NCBI RefSeq assembly: GCF_017873765.1
Contig: NZ_JAGGKP010000006.1
Coordinates: 62,001-126,000 of the forward strand
DNA: 64,000 nt
From: Paenibacillus sediminis
GTDB taxonomy: Bacteria; Bacillota; Bacilli; Paenibacillales; Paenibacillaceae
Reading direction: 5' to 3'
Under the pieces are notes generated by a model. That model was not told the DNA's origin and did no database searches. It worked only from the letters and a program-made list of their open reading frames with translations. Below are positions 17,737 to 24,557 of the stretch, in pieces. The position numbers were made by a program, and so were the translations under genes. The number at the start of each line of letters is the position of its first letter. The stretch's first letter is position 1.

Positions 17737-17793
17737 AGCAAAGGCGCTTTTAGACAATTCCCCTCTGTTGAGAGGGTTCGTGTAAGCGTCTTT
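17737..17793 (+). promoter_or_regulatory. Structured leader element upstream of eutA
   Basis: AAAGGCGCTT (17740-17749) pairs with AAGCGTCTTT (17784-17793) over 10 bp. It encloses a second hairpin, CCCTCT and AGAGGG around GTTG (17761-17776). The 5' block AGCAAAGGCGCTTT differs by one base from the block in the opposite leader, and the 3' block GGGTTCG...AAGCGTCTTT also has a counterpart there. It is not a B12 riboswitch and not an ANTAR-type hexaloop pair by inspection. Confidence 0.5.
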
Positions 17794-17834
17794 ATCTCTA
17801 TAAACACCGTTTTATAGGAAGGGAGGTGAATGGA

Positions 17835-19277
17835 ATGGAACAGTGGATCACCAGTATCGGATTGGATATCGGCACCAGTACGACCAAGTTTATTGTAAGC
17901 CGTCTTCTGATAAAGCAGACCAATGACCGTTTCAATCTTCCTGGATGCCGTATCGCAGATCGCAAAGTCGTCTATTCCAGTCCTATTTATACAACTCCTC
18001 TAAAGAACGATTATGAAATAGATATGGAATCATTAACCGATCTATTAGTCCACGAATACGAGCAATCTGCTATCGGACTTCAGGATGTAAATGCAGGAGC
18101 GGTCATCATTACGGGCGAAACCGCCCGCAAAATAAATGCAGAAAAAATAATTCATTATTTGGCGGAGCGCGCAGGGGATTTCGTAGTCGCTACGGCTGGT
18201 GCGGATTTGGAGGGCATATTGGCAGGAAAAGGATCGGGGGCTATGGAACGTTCGCAGCAAATTGAAGGTATCGTAGCCAACGTCGACATCGGCGGGGGTA
18301 CAGCAAACATCGCTTTATTCCAAAACGGCAAAGCCATTCAGACTTTCACCTTTCATATTGGTGGAAGATTGATTCGCTTGAATGAATCGGGCGAAATCGA
18401 ATATGTATCCGAGCAGATCCAACCTTGGCTTCAGTCCATCGGCTGTCAACTAACGGCGGATGTAAAGGCAGGATATAACCAACTCTTAGAAATATGCAGC
18501 ACCATGAGCCACTGCCTGCTGGCTTATATCTCGGGCAATCCCGTGTTTCAAAGTCATTTATTACTCATGGAGGGTGCCCCTGAACAAATACCTGCCATCG
18601 AAGAAATCATCTTCTCGGGCGGAGTTGGACGGATGATGCAGCATGAGTCCCCTCGGACGCTGCCAGAAGTGGCAAAGCACAGCGATATCGGTCCACTACT
18701 GGCGTATACTTTAACACTCGCTACTCGGTATTATCCCATTCGAGTCAGGCCGGCAATCGAAACCACAAGAGCAACGGTGATCGGCGCAGGAATGCAAAAT
18801 ATCGAAGTGAGCGGGGCAACCATTTATGCGAATCCTGATCATTTACCGATCAAGAACATTCCACTGCTGACGATCCCGGCCACCGAAAAAGGCGAATGGG
18901 CCGCCGAAGCCTTTGAACATCGTCTGTTCGAAGCTCTGTACCATGCAGCCCAATTGTATGACATGAAGAACGGTAGCCCCTTGGCACTTGCATTATCGGA
19001 AGTTCCCTACTGTACCTACGAGCTGCTGCAAAGCTTAGCCGACTCCATTTGCCGAGCGTATAGCATTTGCATCCCGGAATCATCCCATATCATCTTTATT
19101 TGCGAGAACGATATGGCGAAAGCGCTTGGTCAAGCTTTAGCCAAGCGTTGCGGGAGGGGCAAGATCGTCATCTGCCTTGACCAAATTGATTTTACTCACG
19201 GAGATTATATTGACATTGGAATGCCCGTATCAGGCGAGGCGGTTTCCATCTCCATTAAAACGCTGGCATTTGCTTAA
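17835..19277 (+). CDS. eutA: Ethanolamine ammonia-lyase reactivating factor EutA
   Basis: Chaperone-like ATPase that exchanges damaged cobalamin for fresh adenosylcobalamin in ethanolamine ammonia-lyase. About 480 residues of the actin-like ATPase fold. N-terminal SIGLDIGTSTTKFIVSRL is the phosphate-1 motif, ANVDIGGGTANIALF the phosphate-2 motif, and EIIFSGGVGRMM and GAGMQNIEVSGAT are later family segments. I start at the ATG at 17835, 8 nt after GGGAGG; an in-frame GTG at 17826 overlaps that ribosome site. It opens the eutABC operon. No eutV/W, shell or aldehyde dehydrogenase genes are in the window. Confidence 0.92.
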   Translation: MEQWITSIGLDIGTSTTKFIVSRLLIKQTNDRFNLPGCRIADRKVVYSSPIYTTPLKNDYEIDMESLTDLLVHEYEQSAIGLQDVNAGAVIITGETARKINAEKIIHYLAERAGDFVVATAGADLEGILAGKGSGAMERSQQIEGIVANVDIGGGTANIALFQNGKAIQTFTFHIGGRLIRLNESGEIEYVSEQIQPWLQSIGCQLTADVKAGYNQLLEICSTMSHCLLAYISGNPVFQSHLLLMEGAPEQIPAIEEIIFSGGVGRMMQHESPRTLPEVAKHSDIGPLLAYTLTLATRYYPIRVRPAIETTRATVIGAGMQNIEVSGATIYANPDHLPIKNIPLLTIPATEKGEWAAEAFEHRLFEALYHAAQLYDMKNGSPLALALSEVPYCTYELLQSLADSICRAYSICIPESSHIIFICENDMAKALGQALAKRCGRGKIVICLDQIDFTHGDYIDIGMPVSGEAVSISIKTLAFA

Positions 19278-19296
19278 AAAACGCGAGGTGATCTAC

Positions 19297-20667
19297 ATGT
19301 ATAAAAAAGCTACGGTATTAGGACACACCTATTCCTTCCATCATTTGAAAGAAGTTATGGCCAAGGCCAATGAAGAACGTTCCGGCGACCAGCTGGCGGG
19401 AATAAGCGCCGAAAATATGAAAGAGCGCATGGCAGCCAAATCTGTGCTGGCCGATTTGACTTTAGGTGAGATCCGCAATTCCCCTCTTCTACCTCCGGAA
19501 CAAGACGAAGTTTCCCGAGTGATTGAGGAAAGTGTCAGCACGCCCGTGTATGAGCGTATTAAAAACTGGTCGGTAGCAGAATTGCGCGAATACATTTTGA
19601 ACGACGAAACAACGGGAAGCGACCTGTTACAACTAAGCGAAGGACTAACGAGTGAAATGATTGCCGCGGCAGCGAAAATTATGTCCAATCTTGACCTCAT
19701 TCAAGCTGCATCCAAAATCGAGGTGATTACGCACTGCCAAACTAAAATCGGACAAAAGGGTGTGCTCTCTTCCAGAGCCCAGCCTAATCACCCTTCCGAT
19801 CATTTGCCAGGAATGAGAGTTTCTTTGTATGAGGCGTTAAGCTATGGAATTGGAGATGCGGTCATCGGCATCAACCCCGTGATCGACACGACTGATAATA
19901 TATACGCCTTATTGGTTGAGACGAAGGACATCATCGACCGGTTTGCGATTCCAACCCAAAACTGCGTATTGTCCCATGTCACCACACAAATGAGAGCCAT
20001 TGAAAAAGGGGCGCCAGCCGATTTAATATTCCAGAGCCTTGCCGGAACGCAAATGGGTAATGAGTCATTCGGTATCTCGATCCCACTGCTCGAAGAAGCT
20101 AATTCGCTCATCTACGACAAAGGTACGGCTACTGGCCCTAACCGTTGGTACTTTGAAACAGGTCAAGGATCGGAACTATCCTCTGAGGCGCATTTTGGTA
20201 TCGACCAAGTTACACTCGAGTCCAGATGCTATGGATTGGCCAGAAAATTCAATCCGTTTATCGTGAACACCGTGGTCGGCTTTATAGGCCCCGAATACCT
20301 GTACGATAGCAAACAGGTCATTCGAGCAGGTCTAGAGGATCATTTTATGGGGAAAATGCATGGTCTTCCAATGGGTGTTGATGTTTGTTATACAAACCAT
20401 ATGAGAGCTGACCAGAACGACATGGATACGCTCAGTACGCTGCTTTCCGCAGCAGGTGTGAATTTTGTCATTGGCGTTCCCATGGCGGATGACTGCATGT
20501 TAAATTATCAATCCTTAAGCTTCCACGATATAGCCACGCTGCGCAGTATATTTCATTTAAGTCCCGCTCCCGAATTTGAGAAATGGTTGGAAAGGGCTGG
20601 GATCATGAGAAATGGTGCACTAACGAAATCGGCAGGTGATCCTACCTTGTTCATGAACAAGGTGTAA
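19297..20667 (+). CDS. eutB: Ethanolamine ammonia-lyase large subunit
   Basis: Catalytic large chain of adenosylcobalamin-dependent ethanolamine ammonia-lyase (ethanolamine to acetaldehyde plus ammonia). With the ATG at 19297, preceded by GAGGTGATCTAC, it has 456 residues, the usual EutB length. A longer in-frame reading from 19177 lies inside eutA and is rejected. Conserved segments include LSSRAQPNHPSDHLPGMRVS, YGIGDAVIGINPV, TQNCVLSHVTTQ, FQSLAGTQMGNESFG and the C-terminal FMNKV. It lies 20 bp after eutA and 20 bp before eutC. Confidence 0.96.
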   Translation: MYKKATVLGHTYSFHHLKEVMAKANEERSGDQLAGISAENMKERMAAKSVLADLTLGEIRNSPLLPPEQDEVSRVIEESVSTPVYERIKNWSVAELREYILNDETTGSDLLQLSEGLTSEMIAAAAKIMSNLDLIQAASKIEVITHCQTKIGQKGVLSSRAQPNHPSDHLPGMRVSLYEALSYGIGDAVIGINPVIDTTDNIYALLVETKDIIDRFAIPTQNCVLSHVTTQMRAIEKGAPADLIFQSLAGTQMGNESFGISIPLLEEANSLIYDKGTATGPNRWYFETGQGSELSSEAHFGIDQVTLESRCYGLARKFNPFIVNTVVGFIGPEYLYDSKQVIRAGLEDHFMGKMHGLPMGVDVCYTNHMRADQNDMDTLSTLLSAAGVNFVIGVPMADDCMLNYQSLSFHDIATLRSIFHLSPAPEFEKWLERAGIMRNGALTKSAGDPTLFMNKV

Positions 20668-20687
20668 CTCGAAGGAGGATAATTCCG

Positions 20688-21401
20688 ATGATCAACAAAG
20701 ATACAAACGAGCAAATCATACGACTTAAACAGCATACTCCCGCCCGCATCGGGGTAGGACGCACGGGAACCCGACCTTTAACGAAGGGTTACTTATCTTT
20801 TCGAATAGATCATGCGGCGGCCGTCGATGCCGTTTTTGGTGAAGTTTCGGAAGACCTGCTCCGGCAGTTTCAGTTATTTACTGTCGAGACTCGTTTCGAA
20901 ACGAAGGAACATTATTTAAAGCGTCCCGATCATGGACGGATTCTTTCCGAGAAAGCTTGCGAGGTCATCAAGGAGCGCTGCTTTCCCGCTCCTCAAGTGC
21001 AAGTGGTCGTTTCGGACGGATTAAGCGCGAATGCTATCGAGGAGAATTTGCCGGATGTGTATCCGGCATTAATGGATTCCATCTCCGCCAACGGATTGCA
21101 GACAGGTACACCTTTCTTTGTAAAAGGCGGGCGGGTCGGCTGTATGGACGCCATAGGAGAGCTGCTGAAGCCAGAAGCATTTGTTCTGCTTATTGGAGAA
21201 CGACCGGGACTCGTATGCGCTCACTCTCTAAGCGCCTATATGTGTTATCGGCCTCGCAAAGGAACCAAAGAGTCCGATCGCATGGTCATTTCTAACATTC
21301 ACCGAGGAGGCACCCCCCCTGTTGAAGCTGCAGCCCACATCGGGACGATCATCAAAAAGATGCTCGAACAACAAACAAGCGGTGTAAAGCTGATGCTTTG
21401 A
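20688..21401 (+). CDS. eutC: Ethanolamine ammonia-lyase small subunit
   Basis: Small chain that completes the cobalamin-binding site. It has 237 residues with an AAGGAGG site. Family segments are ARIGVGRTGTRPLT near the N-terminus, FRIDHAAAVDAVFGEV, VVVSDGLSANAIEENLP and the C-terminal LIGERPGLVCAHSLSAYMCYRPRKG followed by ISNIHRGGTPPVEAAAHI. It is the third gene of the eutABC operon and is followed by an intrinsic terminator. Confidence 0.96.
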   Translation: MINKDTNEQIIRLKQHTPARIGVGRTGTRPLTKGYLSFRIDHAAAVDAVFGEVSEDLLRQFQLFTVETRFETKEHYLKRPDHGRILSEKACEVIKERCFPAPQVQVVVSDGLSANAIEENLPDVYPALMDSISANGLQTGTPFFVKGGRVGCMDAIGELLKPEAFVLLIGERPGLVCAHSLSAYMCYRPRKGTKESDRMVISNIHRGGTPPVEAAAHIGTIIKKMLEQQTSGVKLML

Positions 21402-21501
21402 TTAGTCAGACACTGCAGCGGTAATCCATTCCGATAATATCATGCTTAAAGCCATAGTATAACAATCACTAGTAATAGAACTGAATACAGATTTGATAAT
21501 A

Positions 21502-21549
21502 TCCCCCCTCGTGGTATCTCAACACTGCGGACCGGAGGGGGACTTTTCA
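21502..21549 (+). terminator. Terminator of eutABC
   Basis: CCCCCTC and GAGGGGG flank a ~24-nt loop and are followed by ACTTTTCATTCTT. The stem is strong and G/C-rich, about 100 bp past the eutC stop, so the DUF1989 gene probably has its own promoter. Confidence 0.7.
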
Positions 21550-21628
21550 TTCTTCCCTCTGCATGACTCCCCCTCCCTTAAGCCATACTGTTAAAGTAAA
21601 ATTTACACAGCACCGCAGGAGGGTACCG

Positions 21629-22219
21629 ATGGTCAATCATAAATGGCGAATTCCAGCTATGCAAGGGCTTGGTTTTAGGCTGGCCAAGGGACAAGTTGTT
21701 AGAGTGACTGATGTGGAAGGTGAGCAAGTGGCTGACTTTGCAGCTTATCGTGCGGATGATACGAGTGAGCGCCTCGATCCAAGCGTTACATTGGACGCTC
21801 TACGTGCAATAAAAGTCAAGCCAATGGACATTATCTACTCTAATAAATATAGACCGCTGCTTACCGTTATGGCTGATACTGTAGGTAAGCACGATTTTAT
21901 TAACTCCGCATGTCGTCCTGAAATGTATGAACTGCTGTACAATAAGCAGCACCATGCGAGCTGCTATCATAACCTGAATACAGCACTTGCTCCGTTCGGC
22001 ATTCCGGCACCTGATCAACACTACTCACTCAACTTATTTATGAACACAGTCATTCATCCTTCCGGACAAATCAGCATAGAAAGGCCGTTATCCAAACCCG
22101 GAGACTATATCGAGCTTCGCGCAGAAATGGATCTAATCGTGGGCATATCTGCTTGTCCGTGTGAAGAAAGCGCATGTAACGGCTATAAATGTACACCTAT
22201 CGATGTGGAAATCTTGTAA
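21629..22219 (+). CDS. DUF1989 (urea carboxylase-associated type) protein
   Basis: A 197-residue protein. The start is the ATG at 21629, 6 nt after AGGAGG; an open frame from 21563 lacks such a site. Family segments are GEQVADFAAY, a DALRAIKVKPMDIIYSN stretch, a Cys-containing HHASCYHNLNTAL, the SLNLFMNT segment, and the closing SACPCEESACNG with clustered cysteines. Relatives include the carboxyguanidine deiminase subunits (CgdA/CgdB), which act in guanidine breakdown. A single gene here, without urea carboxylase, may act on another amidine or amide. Exact reaction unknown. Confidence 0.85.
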   Translation: MVNHKWRIPAMQGLGFRLAKGQVVRVTDVEGEQVADFAAYRADDTSERLDPSVTLDALRAIKVKPMDIIYSNKYRPLLTVMADTVGKHDFINSACRPEMYELLYNKQHHASCYHNLNTALAPFGIPAPDQHYSLNLFMNTVIHPSGQISIERPLSKPGDYIELRAEMDLIVGISACPCEESACNGYKCTPIDVEIL

Positions 22220-22240
22220 GCTACTTCTAATAGATAAATT

Positions 22241-22285
22241 CCTTGAATACAATGACTTGTACCAAGTCATTCGATATTCAAGGAG
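22241..22285 (+). promoter_or_regulatory. Hairpin sequestering the lysE-like Shine-Dalgarno
   Basis: CCTTGAATA (22241-22249) pairs with TATTCAAGG (22275-22283), and ATGACTTG (22252-22259) pairs with CAAGTCAT (22263-22270) around a 3-nt loop. That gives 17 bp in total with a small internal loop. The ribosome site AAGGAG (22280-22285) of the next gene sits in the 3' arm, and no T tract follows. It could be a translational switch or a dimeric operator. Confidence 0.55.
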
Positions 22286-22293
22286 TGATCTGA

Positions 22294-22920
22294 ATGAACA
22301 CGTTTTTGACCTATATGTTTCTCGGCATTTCATTATCGGCGCCAATTGGTCCTATCAATGCCGCCCAGCTCGATAAGGGAGCCCGCTACGGTTTTACTCA
22401 TGCGTGGCTGGTCGGTCTTGGCGCAATGTGTGCCGATTTATTGTATATGCTCCTAATTTATTTTGGTTTAGTTCATTTCTTAAATACTCCGTTTATGAAA
22501 ACATTTCTGTGGTTGTTCGGCTGCTTTGTGCTGGTCTATACAGGGATAGATTCGCTCCGAAATATGAAACAAACGCCCGAGATCGGTACCCGAAAAGTGC
22601 AGTCAGTTGCGAGCTCTTTCCGCTCCGGATTTCTGATGGCGCTCATGAACCCTCTTAACATTTTATTCTGGCTTGGTATTTACGGCTCCATTCTGGCGAA
22701 AAGTGTGCAGAGCGATGGCAACACTCATGTGCTTTGGCACAGCTTAGGCATTTTTGCCGGCATTTTGTTATGGGATATTGCCATGGCAATGCTGGCGAGC
22801 ACCTTCCACAAGTTCGGGAATCGCACTACCCTGAAGATCATCTCAGCCTCGGCTGGCATCTCCCTTATTGGCTTTGGCATCTATTTTGGTTATCAGGCTG
22901 TAGTACAGCTAATCAATTGA
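22294..22920 (+). CDS. LysE/RhtB-family exporter
   Basis: Inner-membrane exporter of amino acids or similar amines, with 208 residues and about six transmembrane segments. The signature LGISLSAPIGPINAAQLDKG at the N-terminus corresponds to the conserved GP(G/I)P region, and ALMNPLNILFWLGIYGS to the second repeat's NP motif. It lies between a DUF1989 gene and a YqcI/YcgG gene in the same direction, and its ribosome site is within a strong hairpin. Substrate not predictable; export of a toxic amine or N-oxidised product would suit the neighbourhood (inference). Confidence 0.88.
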   Translation: MNTFLTYMFLGISLSAPIGPINAAQLDKGARYGFTHAWLVGLGAMCADLLYMLLIYFGLVHFLNTPFMKTFLWLFGCFVLVYTGIDSLRNMKQTPEIGTRKVQSVASSFRSGFLMALMNPLNILFWLGIYGSILAKSVQSDGNTHVLWHSLGIFAGILLWDIAMAMLASTFHKFGNRTTLKIISASAGISLIGFGIYFGYQAVVQLIN

Positions 22921-22949
22921 CGCTTATCCATGGGCATTCACCCAATAAT

Positions 22950-22993
22950 CCTCCTTCGCATAGTATGCTTCGTACTGATGAAGGAGGTTTTTT
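22950..22993 (+). terminator. Terminator that overlaps the ribosome site of the YcgG-type gene
   Basis: CCTCCTTC (22950-22957) pairs with GAAGGAGG (22980-22987), with inner AGTA/TACT pairing, and is followed by six T residues. The same GAAGGAGG is the Shine-Dalgarno of the gene starting at 22996. It therefore acts as lysE terminator and/or translational block. Confidence 0.6.
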
Positions 22994-22995
22994 GC

Positions 22996-23769
22996 ATGGC
23001 TCAATTGCACACCAAAGACTGGCTCGATCATCATCTAGACGATCTGCCGAATTGGCAACGGGATGCATTTCGTGAGTTCGGCCATATGATTGCTGATCCC
23101 GGAAATACGTACCCTTGCGTACCTGGACGTCAAGGCTTCCTTACCAATAACTTACGGTTCGCATTCATACCCGATCCAACATCCGAACAAGCCATTATAG
23201 ACGTCGCGAATCTCTTGCAGCAGTATGGCCAATGTTCACGTGAGACAGGCAAATATGCATCACTCGTTATTTTCTTCAACACACCTCAAGAGATGTTGAA
23301 TTCCTTCTCAATAGAAGATTACGAGCAGTTGTTTTGGTCGGTCCTAAACCAAGTTAGTGCTAAAGATCATACTCCATGGCCGGAACATATTTCGATGGAT
23401 CCAACTCATCATTCATGGGAGTTCTGCTATGACGGACATCCGTATTTCGCCTTTTGCGGAACACCTGCACATGAAATTCGGAAGAGCCGCCATTCCCCTT
23501 ATTTTCTCATCGCATTTCAGCCAAGGTGGGTATTCGAAGAAATCAACGATTCGACCTCTTTTGGACGTAATATAAAGAAAATTATTCGTAAAAAATTAAT
23601 GGATTACGACGGCGTTCCGGCACATCCTTCTCTGAAATGGTACGGACAAGAGGATAATCAAGAGTGGAAACAATATTTTCTGCGGGATGATGATAGCGTT
23701 CCATCTAAATGCCCTTTTACTTATATGAAAAATAAATTTAAAGCGATAGGCGTCAGCTTTCATAAATAG
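22996..23769 (+). CDS. YqcI/YcgG-family protein (haem N-hydroxylase-like)
   Basis: A 257-residue protein. The start is the ATG at 22996 behind AAGGAGG. Typical YqcI/YcgG segments are NWQRDAFREFGHMI, YPCVPGRQGF, PWPEHISMDPTHHSWEFCYDG, FAFCGTPAHEIRKSRHSPYF and FQPRWVFEEI. The family includes haem-dependent N-hydroxylases such as GntA of guanitoxin biosynthesis. Many members in bacilli are uncharacterised, so N-hydroxylation of an amine or guanidine is a family-based suggestion. It ends the DUF1989-LysE-YcgG group and is followed by a bidirectional terminator. Confidence 0.85.
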   Translation: MAQLHTKDWLDHHLDDLPNWQRDAFREFGHMIADPGNTYPCVPGRQGFLTNNLRFAFIPDPTSEQAIIDVANLLQQYGQCSRETGKYASLVIFFNTPQEMLNSFSIEDYEQLFWSVLNQVSAKDHTPWPEHISMDPTHHSWEFCYDGHPYFAFCGTPAHEIRKSRHSPYFLIAFQPRWVFEEINDSTSFGRNIKKIIRKKLMDYDGVPAHPSLKWYGQEDNQEWKQYFLRDDDSVPSKCPFTYMKNKFKAIGVSFHK

Positions 23770-23782
23770 AGTCAAAACAATA

Positions 23783-23817
23783 AAAAACCTAGCACAGCCT
23801 TTCAGCATATGCTAGGT
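23783..23817. terminator. Bidirectional terminator between YcgG-type and coat genes
   Basis: AACCTAGC and GCTAGGTT arms form an 8-bp stem. Leftward, the stem is followed by TTTTTTATTG, an efficient tail for the coat gene. Rightward, the tail is weaker (CTTG). Confidence 0.7.
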
Positions 23818-23828
23818 TCTTGCCGTTA

Positions 23829-24464
23829 TTAGTGTAGAGCAGCTGATTTATTATTAAGCGGCATTTGCGGCATTCCGGTTGCTGGAACGAACGCGCTTAA
23901 CATTTGCTGCATATCTGAGGATTGCAATTGAGGTACTTGGTAGTAGCCTTTTTGGTTTTGGTACAAGAAAATTTCATACGCCATTTCGATAAAATTCTGT
24001 ACTTGAGAAGCCAGTACACGTCGCACAACCGGGTTCGTCACTTCGACAGCACTCATCGTTAGAAGCGAAGCATGCGTTTTGATCAATCCCAACATATGTC
24101 CGCTAATCCCTGCATCCTTGATATCAGCCAGTGATTGATTTGGTTTCTTCGGCTGACTTGGCTTCAACCCATATGTCGGTGCTGTCATTTCTTTGATCAT
24201 GTACGTAGACGTTTCTTGGCTCGGCTTCTGCCCCGTTGTGAAACATTCTACCGTTACATTATACTGTGAAAGCATGAAATTGTATTGACGGTCCAAAATA
24301 TCCAGAAGCTTGTTATCTTGTACGTACTGTCTGAAGATCATGTATTGATCGAGCACATTGATTGCACCAGATAACACCTCATGCATATCAAAAAGCTCAT
24401 GACCCCCATGATTCATTTGCGGCGTAACTGGTGTCTGGTTGGTCGTTTGGGGTTGCTGCTGCAT
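23829..24464 (-). CDS. CotF-family spore coat protein
   Basis: Spore coat protein of the CotF domain family, about 212 residues. It starts at the ATG at 24462-24464, with AAGGAG 8 nt upstream; a frame to 24500 adds an unsupported leader. The N-terminus is Gln/Pro/Thr-rich, then a ferritin-like helical region (LFDMHEVLSGAINVLDQYMIFRQYV), a central Pro/Lys-rich linker (GLKPSQPKKPNQS) and a second helical part (GMLGLIKTHASLLTMSAVEV-type). The C-terminus is Gln/Met-rich. Expression would be in the mother cell late in sporulation; no sigma-E or sigma-K promoter is obvious. It marks the host as an endospore former. Confidence 0.8.
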   Translation of the reverse strand: MQQQPQTTNQTPVTPQMNHGGHELFDMHEVLSGAINVLDQYMIFRQYVQDNKLLDILDRQYNFMLSQYNVTVECFTTGQKPSQETSTYMIKEMTAPTYGLKPSQPKKPNQSLADIKDAGISGHMLGLIKTHASLLTMSAVEVTNPVVRRVLASQVQNFIEMAYEIFLYQNQKGYYQVPQLQSSDMQQMLSAFVPATGMPQMPLNNKSAALH

Positions 24465-24557
24465 GTTGAAGTCTCCTTTGATGTATAAATGGGATAACAA
24501 CGATAATATGGGTTATATTATGGAATTTTATGCTCTGCGCAGCGAATGTAAGTAAGT

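Noticed and set aside
17737-17793. B12 riboswitch or EutV/ANTAR dual hairpin controlling eutABC
   Set aside because: No B12-box sequence; hairpin loops are not hexaloops with A1 and G4, and no eutVW genes are seen. Kept only as an unnamed leader element.
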